The notes under the pieces are model-generated. The model searched no databases and was not told the DNA's origin. It saw only the letters and a list, made by a program, of their open reading frames with translations. From Chloroflexota bacterium (GTDB lineage: Bacteria; Chloroflexota; Anaerolineae; Anaerolineales; UBA4823): a stretch of DNA of 47,796 nucleotides. Location of the stretch: the NCBI GenBank assembly GCA_029265355.1, contig JAJUJL010000028.1, positions 1 through 47,796 on the forward strand. Direction: 5' to 3'. A program made the position numbers and the translations under genes. Positions 15,048 through 23,188 of the stretch are shown one piece after another; position 1 is the first letter of the stretch, and each line of letters starts with the position of its first letter.

Positions 15048-16238
15048 TTAATGGCCTCGTTTCACAGGCCAGAAATATCGGAAAATCAACTCCCATAAAT
15101 AGTAGAAGGCGGCTCCCGAAGCAAAGCCAATCGCCAGGTTGCCAGTTAAGATGGCCAATGCCAGTACAAGCAGCGCCGTCAACCAGGCTTGCCAGCCGCG
15201 CAGATCACGCGCCAGGAGCATGTGTTGGAACCCCACATAGGCCAGCAAAACCCCCAAGACCGGGAAAGGCAGCAAGCTTAACACCTGCATACTGGCTTGC
15301 GCCCCAAACAGACCCAGAACCAGGAAAATTACTGCCAACAGCAGCGGAGCGGCGCCCGAGCGCGCCCCGAGCCGATAGTGGGCTGTTAATCCACCGCATC
15401 CATGGCAGAGCGGCACGCCGCCCAAGACCGCGGTCATTGCATCGATCGCGCCCATACTGAACATCAGCTTGCGTTCGGTAACATGCTCAGCTTGTTTGCC
15501 GAAGTATTGGCGGGCGGCGTCGGCAGTAGCATAGATCGAATTGCCCAGGCTGAGTGGAATTTGTGGAATGGCTAATAACCACAATCCCTGCCAGAGCTGT
15601 TGCCAGGTGGGGACCAGATGCAGCGCCTTGGGTAAGGTGAATTGGAACGTTAGCGACGGGAAACCGAAGTTTATCAAGGAAGCGCTAATCCCGAAGACGA
15701 CCACCCCCAGGGCGGCCATATCCCGGTGCCGGGTTAAGATCAATGCTAAGATGATAGCTCCTCCCCCTGCCAGGATCCACTGCCAGCCGACACTTTGTCC
15801 TAACACAGGCAGGCTGCCCGGCCAGGCCTCTGGACTCTTTTGGATGAGCGTCCAGGCAGATTTGAACAACAACCAGGCCAGCCCCAGTTGGATGCCGCGC
15901 ACCACAGGCTTGGGAAACGCCTTGTGTATCCAGCGATCCAGCTTGAAAGCGCTCATGCTTAAGAAGGCAATCGCATTCCAAATGGCCCCGGTGACGATCA
16001 CTGCTGGCGCCAGGCCTAATGCCAGGGCCACCGCTGAGACCGACTTGAGCGGTTGGACCGGGATTGGCAGGCGGTACACCAGCGCAACAAAGAGATATGC
16101 CAACCCAATACCAACAAAAACAGCTGTGGCGTCCATGCCGTTGAGAGTAATGAGCGCCAGAACGAGCGGGAGCATTACACCCAGGTCGGCCAATGCGCCA
16201 GAAAATTCTCCCAAGCTGAAACGAAGATTGGCGTTCAT
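15048..16238 (-). CDS. MOT1-type sulfate/molybdate transporter
   Basis: 396 residues from the Met at 16238 (MNANLRFSLGEFSGALADLG), which is the family N-terminus; a longer upstream extension is unlikely because it would overlap the TSUP gene by 130 nt. It has about ten helices. LGEFSGALADLGVMLPLVLAL, PLKSVSAVALALGLAPAV, IPQIPLSLGNSIYATADAA and GGVPLCHGCGGLTAHYRLGARSG are hallmarks of MOT1/SulP-related anion transporters. It should import molybdate or sulfate. The ATG overlaps the stop of the TSUP gene (ATGA), so the two are coupled. Confidence 0.85.
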   Translation of the reverse strand: MNANLRFSLGEFSGALADLGVMLPLVLALITLNGMDATAVFVGIGLAYLFVALVYRLPIPVQPLKSVSAVALALGLAPAVIVTGAIWNAIAFLSMSAFKLDRWIHKAFPKPVVRGIQLGLAWLLFKSAWTLIQKSPEAWPGSLPVLGQSVGWQWILAGGGAIILALILTRHRDMAALGVVVFGISASLINFGFPSLTFQFTLPKALHLVPTWQQLWQGLWLLAIPQIPLSLGNSIYATADAARQYFGKQAEHVTERKLMFSMGAIDAMTAVLGGVPLCHGCGGLTAHYRLGARSGAAPLLLAVIFLVLGLFGAQASMQVLSLLPFPVLGVLLAYVGFQHMLLARDLRGWQAWLTALLVLALAILTGNLAIGFASGAAFYYLWELIFRYFWPVKRGH

Positions 16239-17026
16239 GGTACACCTATACGGATAGCTGCTATGATCAGGATTATGGCCAGGATTTGCTGTAAGCGCTG
16301 TGTGGCCAGCTTTCGGCTGCCATACTCTGCCCCGATCCAGCCGCCCAATCCGGCGGTCAAAGCCCACACCGGTAATGCAGCAGGCAGGCTGGAGATGATC
16401 GCCAGGTGTCCTGCAAGTCCCGCAAACGAGTTTACCAGGTTAAAAACGGCTGCTGCAGCAGCGGCCTGGCGGGCGTCTGCCCAACCCACGAGTAGCATTA
16501 ATGGACTCAGCAGGATGCCGCCCCCAATCCCTGTCAACCCAGCCAGGAATCCCATGCCCGCGCCGGTAGCCAGCGACGCCCAAAGAGGTGCAATTTGGAT
16601 TTGGCCAGGATTGCCATTCGCGGGCGGCATTCGGAAGAGGCGATAAGCCACATAGAACAGCGCGAGACCGATCATGGGTTTATAAATTGATGCTGGGAGC
16701 AGAATCCCACCCCCAAGGTAGGCAAAAGGGATGGATGCAATCGCGAAAGGCCAAAATATGCGCCAGGAAAAATACCCGGCACGGTAAAACTTGTAAGCAG
16801 CTACGGCTGCTACGACCATATTCAAGACCAATGCGGTAGGTTTCATCTCTCCTGGTGGGAATCCAAAAAAGGCCATCACCGCCAGATAGCTGGTTGCGCC
16901 GGCATTTCCTACGGAAGCATATAGCAGCGCCGCGGCGAAGAAAAGCAGTGCGATCAGGAGAGGGGCCAAGGAATGTTTTATATCGGGTTGATGATCAGCG
17001 CCGGAGTGAGTTTTGGATCGTTGCAT
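16235..17026 (-). CDS. TSUP family (TauE/SafE) anion exporter
   Basis: 263 residues with eight or so helices in two related halves: YASVGNAGATSYLAVMAFFGFPPGEMKPTALVLN and FLAGLTGIGGGILLSPLMLLVGWADARQAAAAAAVFNLVNS. These are the G-x-G-G-G and P-A repeats of TauE/SafE proteins, which move sulfite, sulfoacetate or other anions. The gene is coupled to the MOT1 gene, so both probably handle the same or related oxyanion. It follows icd after 101 nt that hold a hairpin. Confidence 0.85.
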   Translation of the reverse strand: MQRSKTHSGADHQPDIKHSLAPLLIALLFFAAALLYASVGNAGATSYLAVMAFFGFPPGEMKPTALVLNMVVAAVAAYKFYRAGYFSWRIFWPFAIASIPFAYLGGGILLPASIYKPMIGLALFYVAYRLFRMPPANGNPGQIQIAPLWASLATGAGMGFLAGLTGIGGGILLSPLMLLVGWADARQAAAAAAVFNLVNSFAGLAGHLAIISSLPAALPVWALTAGLGGWIGAEYGSRKLATQRLQQILAIILIIAAIRIGVP

Positions 17027-17066
17027 TCCATCCGGATAGCGCGATATTCACCTTGCCAGTCGAGAG

Positions 17067-17090
17067 CCCCCAGGTCATCTGACCTAGGGG
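17067..17090 (-). promoter_or_regulatory. Hairpin between icd and the transporter pair
   Basis: On the minus strand CCCCTAGGTCA pairs with TGACCTGGGGG (11 bp, one G-U) around a very short loop. No T-run follows, so it is more likely a processing or leader hairpin than a terminator. Confidence 0.4.
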
Positions 17091-17127
17091 TGTGAAGGCT
17101 TTTATTCTATCTCGCTGTCTCTGCCGG

Positions 17128-18429
17128 TTAGTTCATTTTCGCAATGACTGCGTCCCCAAATTCGGAGCACTTGAGCAGGGTAGCGGAATCCATCAGGCGG
17201 TGAAAATCGTAGGTGACGGTCTTGGCAGCGATCGCGGCTTCCATGCCCTGGATGATCAAGTCGGCAGCCTCGTGCCAGCCCATGTAGCGCAGCATCATTT
17301 CGCCGGAGAGGATGACCGAGCCGGGATTGACCACGTCTTTATCGGCATACTTCGGCGCGGTGCCATGGGTGGCTTCGAAGACAGCGTGCCCGGTCGTGTA
17401 GTTGATATTGCCACCGGGGGCAATGCCGATGCCACCCACCTGGGCTGCCAGGGCGTCGGAGAGGTAATCGCCGTTAAGGTTCATAGTGGCCAGCACGTCG
17501 AATTCGCGGGGGCGAGTGATGGTTTGCTGGAAGACGATGTCAGCGATGACATCCTTGATCAGCAAGCGACCGGCTTTGAGGGCGGCGCTCTGTTCGGCGT
17601 TGGCGGCCTCTTCACCCTGTGCGTCGCGAGTGCGTTCCCACTGCGTCCAGGTGTAGACCTGGTCGCCGAATTCCTGCTCGGCCAGCTCATAGCCCCAATT
17701 GCGGAAGGCGCCTTCAGTGAATTTCATGATGTTACCCTTGTGCACCAGCGTTACGCTGCGGCGCTTGTTCTCCAACGCCCAGCGGATAGCCGCGCGCACC
17801 AGGCGAGCGGTGCCTTCCTGGGAGACAGGTTTGAGACCAATGCCAGCGCTACCGGGGAAGCGTATTTTGGCGTATTCCTGTGGAAAGTGCTGTTTGAGCA
17901 GCTCCTTGAAGCGTCGGTTGTCCTCGGTGCCGTTTTCAAATTCAATGCCGGTGTAGATGTCTTCGGTGTTTTCGCGAAAGACGACCATATCGACGTGCTC
18001 GGGATTCTTGACCGGCGAGGGCACGCCTTTGAAGTAGCGAACCGGGCGCTGGCAAACGTACAAGTCGAGCGCCTTGCGCAAAGCGACGTTGAGAGAACGG
18101 ATGCCGCCGCCAATCGGGGTGGTGAGGGGTCCTTTGATCCCAACGAGGAACTCGCGAAAGGCAGCCACGGTATCGTCGGGAAGCCAGGTGCCGAAATTGT
18201 TGAAGGCTTTTTCGCCGGCATATACTTCCATCCAGGCGATCTTGCGCTTACCTCCGTAGGCTTTAGCCACGGCCGCGTCGAAAACACGCACTGAGGCGCG
18301 CCAGATATCTCTGCCAGTGCCATCTCCCTCGACAAAGGGGATGATTGGGTGGTCAGGCACCCGGAGAATGCCATCCTGTATGGTGATTTTCTCCCCTCCG
18401 GTGGGTACAGTTACGTGCTGATAAGTCAT
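17128..18429 (-). CDS. icd: Isocitrate dehydrogenase, NADP-dependent
   Basis: 433 residues, the size of the E. coli-type enzyme. The substrate and phosphorylation-site Ser lies in [31 protein letters not shown] and [37 protein letters not shown] give the metal and cofactor sites. The HGTAPKY pattern and Tyr-x3-Arg in [10 protein letters not shown] mark NADP rather than NAD use. It converts isocitrate to 2-oxoglutarate with NADPH formation in the TCA cycle. GGGAG precedes the ATG. Confidence 0.95.
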   Translation of the reverse strand: MTYQHVTVPTGGEKITIQDGILRVPDHPIIPFVEGDGTGRDIWRASVRVFDAAVAKAYGGKRKIAWMEVYAGEKAFNNFGTWLPDDTVAAFREFLVGIKGPLTTPIGGGIRSLNVALRKALDLYVCQRPVRYFKGVPSPVKNPEHVDMVVFRENTEDIYTGIEFENGTEDNRRFKELLKQHFPQEYAKIRFPGSAGIGLKPVSQEGTARLVRAAIRWALENKRRSVTLVHKGNIMKFTEGAFRNWGYELAEQEFGDQVYTWTQWERTRDAQGEEAANAEQSAALKAGRLLIKDVIADIVFQQTITRPREFDVLATMNLNGDYLSDALAAQVGGIGIAPGGNINYTTGHAVFEATHGTAPKYADKDVVNPGSVILSGEMMLRYMGWHEAADLIIQGMEAAIAAKTVTYDFHRLMDSATLLKCSEFGDAVIAKMN

Positions 18430-18594
18430 TTGTCGGAATCTCCCTGCTTTTTTGTTGGGTTGGCGTGTGCATTCAGCCCGGTTTTATGGATGAATAAGAT
18501 TGGGGAAATTATAGCAAAGGTTTCGTAAAAATTAGTGACAGTTGTCATGAGGGGTTTATATCAAGTGACAAATTTCCCAATCTCAATCCGATGC

Positions 18595-18600
18595 TATAAT
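18595..18600 (+). promoter_or_regulatory. -10 box (TATAAT) for the P-type ATPase gene
   Basis: A perfect TATAAT about 80 nt before the ATPase start; the -35 region (near TTTCCC at 18573) is weak, so activation by a factor is possible. Confidence 0.45.
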
Positions 18601-18679
18601 CTAAAATGATATGCGCTTTGGAAGAGAGCAGGGTGAAAACCGGCTCTATTCCAGAAAATAAATCTGGATGGAGAGTTCA

Positions 18680-21559
18680 ATGACACTGGAAAAGTTCTCC
18701 CCTGAGGTGATGAACCGGCAGGGAAAGGAAAACGGAAATGCATGGCATGCCTTGGACCGGGACGTGCTCCTGGACCAGCTCTCCACACGCCTGGATCATG
18801 GACTATCGAGCGAAGAAGCGGAGCGCCGCTTGAAGCAATTTGGCCCCAATGAGCTGGCAGAGGCGCCGCCGACCACGTTTTGGCAGATGCTGTGGGAACA
18901 ATTCAACAATTTTGTCGTGATCCTGCTCCTGGTAGCAGCCGCGATCTCTTTTGTGTTGGGGGATTATGTGGAGGCGGGCGCGATTATGGCGATCGTGGTA
19001 TTGAACGCCACGCTGGGTGTGATCCAGGAGCGGCGCGCTGAGCAAGCCCTGGCAGCCCTGCGCAAGTTGGCCGCGCCGGAGGCGCAAGTCATACGCGACG
19101 GATCGCGGAAAACATTGCCAGCCAGCCAGCTTGTGCCTGGAGACTTGGTGCTACTGGAAGCAGGCAACTTTGTGCCGGCGGATATCCGCTTGATCGAAGC
19201 GGTCAATCTGCGCATCGAGGAGGCTGCCCTGACGGGTGAATCAGTGCCCGTACAGAAAGACGCCACGCTGCGCCTGGAAGCCAATATCCCATTGGGCGAT
19301 CGCAAGAACACCGCCTTCATGGGCACGCTGGTCAATTACGGGCGCGGTCGAGGCGTGGTCGTTGCTACAGGAATGAAAACCCAAATCGGTATGATTGCCG
19401 AGATGCTGCAGTCGGTTCAGCAGGAACCGACCCCGCTCCAGAAGCGCCTGGAGGAGTTGGGCAGGATCCTGGGATGGGCGTCTTTGGCGATCTGCGGGCT
19501 GGTGTTCGCTGTAGGTTGGCTGCGAGGCTTCGAGCCGCTGGAGATGTTCATCATTGCAGTCAGCCTGGCGATCGCCGCAGTACCGGAGGGGCTACCCGCG
19601 GTAGTGACCATCAGCCTGGCATTGGGCATGCGCGAAATGATCAAGCGGCACGCGCTGATCCGCAGGTTATCTTCGGTAGAAACGCTTGGCTCGGCGACCA
19701 CGATTTGCTCGGATAAGACCGGCACCCTGACGCAAAATGAGATGACGGTGACACGGCTTTGGGCGGATGGGCAGTTCTTCGGCGTTTCAGGCGGCGGTTA
19801 CGAGCCCAATGGGGATTTTCAGATCGATGGCAAACCGGTCGATCTGAGCAAATACCCGGCTGCGTTGACTGCCTTGTGGGTGGCTGCGCTCAACAACGAT
19901 GCTGACCTTGAAATTTCGGGCGAAACGGCAGGCAAGCGCACTTACCGCATGGTGGGCGACCCCACCGAGGGCGCCCTGGTGGTGGCAGCCGCAAAGGCGG
20001 GCGCCAACAGTCACCAACTTACGCGAGCCTACCCGCGTGTGCAGGAAATTCCTTTTGATTCTGCCCGCAAAACCATGCTGACTATTCATGCCTTGCATGA
20101 CCCGCGTACTGAGGACATTTCTCCATTCAAGGACGAACATCCCAAGACGATGTACGCTGTAACGGTGAAAGGCGCTCCGGATGTGGTGCTCGGGAAATGC
20201 TCCTATTACCAGCGCATGGACGACCAGCCGGTGCCATTGGATGACACACAGCGTATGCGCATCTTGCAGGCCAATGATTTGATGACTCAGGATGCGCTGC
20301 GGGTCCTGGGCATGGCCTACCGCCTGGTGACTGAACTGCCCGAGGAATTGAACAGCGATGAACTGGAGCGCGACCTGATATTCGTGGGCATGGCAGGTAT
20401 GATCGATCCGCCGCGCCCAGAAGTGCCCCCAGCGCTGAAGAATGCCAGTCGGGCGGGCATCCGCACGGTGATGATCACCGGAGATTATCCCAATACAGCC
20501 CGCGCCATTGCCGAGTCGATCGGCCTGCTGCAGCCGGGGCACCAGGTGTTGACGGGAGCAAACCTGGACAAGATGGATGACGCCACGTTGGCGCGTGAGG
20601 TGGCGTATACCGACGTGTTCGCACGCGTCTCGCCGGAGCATAAGATGCGTATCGTGGAGGCGCTGCGCGCTAGCGGAGAGGTGGTAGCAATGACTGGCGA
20701 TGGCGTGAATGATGCGCCCTCGATCAAGCGGGCCGATATCGGCGTGGCGATGGGTATCACCGGCACCGACGTCGCAAAAGGCAGCGCTGATATGGTGTTG
20801 ACCGATGACAACTATGCCAGTATTGTCGCAGCGGTCGAACAGGGACGCATCATCTACGCCAATATTCGCAAGTTCGTTTTCTTCCTGCTGTCATCCAATG
20901 TGGCAGAGATCATGATCATCTTCCTGGCGACGCTGGCAGGGCTGCCGGCGCCGCTGACCGCCATCCAACTTCTGTGGCTGAACCTGCTCACAGACGGCGC
21001 GCCTGCGCTGGCGTTGGCGATGGAAAAAGGCGATCCGGATGTCATGCAGCGGCCACCCAGACCGGTCAGCGAGCCAATCGTGAATCGTTCTATGCGCCTG
21101 GGCATCTTGATCCAAACGATCACACAAACTGGCGCCACGTTGTCAGCGTTCGCCATGGGGCTGCTCTGGCACCTGGGCGAGTCTGCTGCTCTGCCAGCGG
21201 GTGTCAATCCGTTGCTGGGACTGCTCCAGTATGACTGGCGCGGCGTGGATGTGCAAACGGCAGAAACCATGGCCTTTGTGACCCTGTCTTTGTGCGAACT
21301 GTTTCGCGCCTACACGGTGCGTTCGGAAACGCAGTCGGTTTTCCGTATCGGGCTGTTCTCAAACCGCTATATGCAATACGCAGTCCTGGTCTCGATCACA
21401 TTGTTGCTGTTGGTGGTGAGCGTGCCGTTCTTGCAGCCCATCTTCAACACGCACTTCATGTCGGCAAAGGAATGGGTGGTGGTGCTGAGTCTGGCGCTAA
21501 TTCCGGCAATTGCGGAGGAAATCACCAAGGCGTATCTGCGCATCAGAGCGCGCCAATGA
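18680..21559 (+). CDS. Ca2+-type P-type ATPase (P2A, PacL/SERCA-like)
   Basis: About 959 residues. The ATG at 18680 with GGAGAG upstream is chosen over one at 18668. The cation-transporter N-domain, TGES (GEAALTGESVPV), the phosphorylated Asp345 in CSDKTGTLTQNEM, KGAPD and MTGDGVNDAPSIKRADIG are all intact. The residues that bind Ca2+ in SERCA are kept: PEGLPA in helix 4, SSNVAEIMIIF in helix 5 and LLWLNLLTDGAPALAL (Asn, Thr, Asp) in helix 6. It should export Ca2+ using ATP. The next gene downstream is corA, so this is a divalent-cation region. Confidence 0.93.
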   Translation: MTLEKFSPEVMNRQGKENGNAWHALDRDVLLDQLSTRLDHGLSSEEAERRLKQFGPNELAEAPPTTFWQMLWEQFNNFVVILLLVAAAISFVLGDYVEAGAIMAIVVLNATLGVIQERRAEQALAALRKLAAPEAQVIRDGSRKTLPASQLVPGDLVLLEAGNFVPADIRLIEAVNLRIEEAALTGESVPVQKDATLRLEANIPLGDRKNTAFMGTLVNYGRGRGVVVATGMKTQIGMIAEMLQSVQQEPTPLQKRLEELGRILGWASLAICGLVFAVGWLRGFEPLEMFIIAVSLAIAAVPEGLPAVVTISLALGMREMIKRHALIRRLSSVETLGSATTICSDKTGTLTQNEMTVTRLWADGQFFGVSGGGYEPNGDFQIDGKPVDLSKYPAALTALWVAALNNDADLEISGETAGKRTYRMVGDPTEGALVVAAAKAGANSHQLTRAYPRVQEIPFDSARKTMLTIHALHDPRTEDISPFKDEHPKTMYAVTVKGAPDVVLGKCSYYQRMDDQPVPLDDTQRMRILQANDLMTQDALRVLGMAYRLVTELPEELNSDELERDLIFVGMAGMIDPPRPEVPPALKNASRAGIRTVMITGDYPNTARAIAESIGLLQPGHQVLTGANLDKMDDATLAREVAYTDVFARVSPEHKMRIVEALRASGEVVAMTGDGVNDAPSIKRADIGVAMGITGTDVAKGSADMVLTDDNYASIVAAVEQGRIIYANIRKFVFFLLSSNVAEIMIIFLATLAGLPAPLTAIQLLWLNLLTDGAPALALAMEKGDPDVMQRPPRPVSEPIVNRSMRLGILIQTITQTGATLSAFAMGLLWHLGESAALPAGVNPLLGLLQYDWRGVDVQTAETMAFVTLSLCELFRAYTVRSETQSVFRIGLFSNRYMQYAVLVSITLLLLVVSVPFLQPIFNTHFMSAKEWVVVLSLALIPAIAEEITKAYLRIRARQ

Positions 21560-21644
21560 GTATGGGCTGGGGCTTGCTGAAAATCTGTTCTTGCTTAATT
21601 CAAACTTGCGGATTAAACTATGGTAGTGATAGGTATACAATGAA

Positions 21645-21822
21645 CGATTGCAATATTCGCCTGGACTGTGGTCGCCGAGCCGGCAATCTTGCTGGTTCTG
21701 AGCGAACTTATAAACGTAGTTGTACCCGAGGAGCTCTGGCTTAGGCGGAGAGGCTTAAACGCGTATCAGCTTCCCGATAAGCGGGCTCCCTTCGGAGAGT
21801 CTGAAATCGGGAAGCTTTTTTT
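21645..21822 (+). ncRNA. Structured leader RNA upstream of corA
   Basis: Transcription may start after TATACA at 21634-21639. The leader can form a closing stem: CGCCGAGCC (21673-21681) with GGCTTAGGCG (21738-21747), one bulge. A CCGGC/GCTGG helix overlaps the inner part. An intrinsic terminator follows 20 nt later. I do not recognise it as M-box, yybP-ykoY, NiCo or ydaO. The arrangement (folded domain, terminator, gene for an Mg2+/Co2+ channel) is that of an attenuator or riboswitch. Confidence 0.45.
21768..21822 (+). terminator. Intrinsic terminator inside the corA leader
   Basis: AGCTTCCCGAT and ATCGGGAAGCT pair perfectly (11 bp). The loop has its own small CTCC/GGAG hairpin, and seven T residues follow. 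A second CGGGAAGCT at 21904-21912 could pair with the same 5' arm, giving an alternative structure. It may end the ATPase transcript, attenuate corA, or both. Confidence 0.85.
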
Positions 21823-21849
21823 ATCCGTACTGGTTCAAGGAGTGCACAG

Positions 21850-21927
21850 GTGAGCGACGACAAACCTCCTGATACGAAATCTATGAAGAAACTTTCCCGC
21901 GCCCGGGAAGCTGATCAACCACCCTGA
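21850..21927 (+). CDS. Possible leader peptide of corA (25 aa)
   Basis: GTG with AAGGAG 8 nt upstream, encoding MSDDKPPDTKSMKKLSRARE followed by ADQPP. It lies between the terminator and corA. Acidic residues next to two Pro-Pro pairs recall Mg2+-responsive leader peptides such as mgtL and corL, where such codons destabilise ribosomes at low Mg2+. Its size and the absence of any homology I can name keep confidence low. Confidence 0.35.
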   Translation: MSDDKPPDTKSMKKLSRAREADQPP

Positions 21928-21969
21928 AATACTCTGCAATGCGGGCAGTTGCCCGCGGGAGAATGAACG

Positions 21970-22899
21970 ATGATCGCGACATACAAGCAAAACGAAGCCG
22001 GTCTGACAGTACTAACTGAACCCACCAGCGGATGCTGGATCAATGCGGTCAACCCCAGCAACCAGGAAATTGAACACCTGCAGCGCCTGGGAATCCCCCA
22101 AGACTACCTGATGTATCCATTGGATCTCGATGAGCGTTCGCGTTTTGAACGTGAAAATGGCGAGATGCTGATTGTGTTGCGCATACCGGTTTTCCAGGGA
22201 GGCGAAGCGGATATTCCCTACATCACCGTGCCCCTGGGGATCGTGTTGACGCCGGAGCACCTGATCACGGTGTGCCGGCAAGAGAATGAAATCTTGCGAG
22301 ATTTCGCTGCCGGACGTGTGCGAACTTTGAATACTGCCAAGCGCAACCGGTTTATTTTGCACTTATTGCTGGCAACAGCGGCAAAATACCTGACTTATTT
22401 GCGGGAAATCAATCGTGCAGTGGACGCGTTGGAAGATAAATTGCAGCAATCAACGCGCAACAAGGAACTGCTCGAAATCTTGAAATATCAGAAGAGCCTG
22501 ACCTATTTCACCACGGCGCTGAAATCGAACGAATTGATGATCAAACGCCTCCAGCGCAGCGATTTGTTCAGCCGCTATCCAGAAGATGAAGATTTCCTGG
22601 AGGATGTGCTGACCGAAACCCAACAGGCGATTGAGATGACCAGCATCTCGAGCAATATCTTGAGCAGCATGATGGATGCTTTCGCTTCGATCATCTCGAA
22701 TAATCTCAACGGCGTGATGAAGGTGCTGGCATCGGTGACGATTGTGCTCAGCATGCCAACCATGGTAGCGAGCTTTTTTGGGATGAATGTGCACTTGCCA
22801 TTTGAGAGTCACCCGGCGGCGTTCGCTGGGCTTTTGGGCTTATCCTTCTTGATCTCGATCACGTTGGTGCTGGTCTTCATCAAGCGCGACTGGATTTAA
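21970..22899 (+). CDS. corA: CorA-family Mg2+/Co2+ channel
   Basis: 309 residues. A large cytoplasmic domain rich in charged helices (RNKELLEILKYQKSLTYFTTAL) is followed by two C-terminal helices. The ion filter GMN is in VASFFGMNVHLPF, the acidic loop is short, and the protein ends with KRDWI after the last helix, all typical of CorA. It forms a pentameric divalent-cation channel in the plasma membrane. GGGAGAATG precedes the start. Control is probably through the leader described above. Confidence 0.93.
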   Translation: MIATYKQNEAGLTVLTEPTSGCWINAVNPSNQEIEHLQRLGIPQDYLMYPLDLDERSRFERENGEMLIVLRIPVFQGGEADIPYITVPLGIVLTPEHLITVCRQENEILRDFAAGRVRTLNTAKRNRFILHLLLATAAKYLTYLREINRAVDALEDKLQQSTRNKELLEILKYQKSLTYFTTALKSNELMIKRLQRSDLFSRYPEDEDFLEDVLTETQQAIEMTSISSNILSSMMDAFASIISNNLNGVMKVLASVTIVLSMPTMVASFFGMNVHLPFESHPAAFAGLLGLSFLISITLVLVFIKRDWI

Positions 22900-22958
22900 G
22901 CGCTTTGAGCCAGAATTCATCAGTACTACGCCTGGTTTGCTGGGGTTGCCACCAAGAT

Positions 22959-22974
22959 TGTGATAAAAATCACG
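22959..22974. promoter_or_regulatory. CRP/FNR-type palindrome
   Basis: TGTGATAAAAATCACG matches TGTGA-N6-TCACA at 9 of 10 fixed positions. It lies downstream of corA and about 65 nt before the inferred start of the candidate small RNA. Confidence 0.4.
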
Positions 22975-23031
22975 TATGGTACATTACCTTTGGCAATGAC
23001 ATTTAATTTGATGATGGTGTATGATATTTAC

Positions 23032-23136
23032 AGAAACGGGATGTCGGGATAATCTCCTGATGCTCATCGCTGTTTCCTCCTTTGGCGAAAGCCTCCGCCG
23101 GGTCTCTCCCTCACCGCCCCGGCGGAGGCGTTTTAA
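23032..23136 (+). ncRNA. Candidate small RNA downstream of corA
   Basis: A promoter-like pair ATGACA (22996-23001) and TATGAT (23020-23025), 18 nt apart, lies between corA and the strong terminator at 23091-23134. The roughly 100-nt transcript would expose TTTCCTCCTTT (23073-23083), complementary to Shine-Dalgarno sequences, directly before the terminator stem. No open frame of note lies within. It may instead be only the 3' end of the corA mRNA. Confidence 0.35.
23091..23134 (+). terminator. Strong intrinsic terminator after corA
   Basis: GCCTCCGCCGGG and CCCGGCGGAGGC pair perfectly (12 bp) and GTTTT follows on the plus strand. It may serve the convergent kinase gene on the other strand more weakly. 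Confidence 0.85.
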
Positions 23137-23188
23137 ATCATCGGAGGGATGGGTCTCTCTTTCTCTGGCCAATCACGTTAATTGAATA

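Noticed and set aside
17092..18294. 400-codon open frame opposite icd
   Set aside because: Antisense shadow; icd is complete with all catalytic motifs and the opposite frame has no ribosome site.
21645..21822. corA leader as a known M-box, yybP-ykoY, NiCo or ydaO riboswitch
   Set aside because: None of the conserved cores of these classes could be found by eye; kept only as an unnamed leader.
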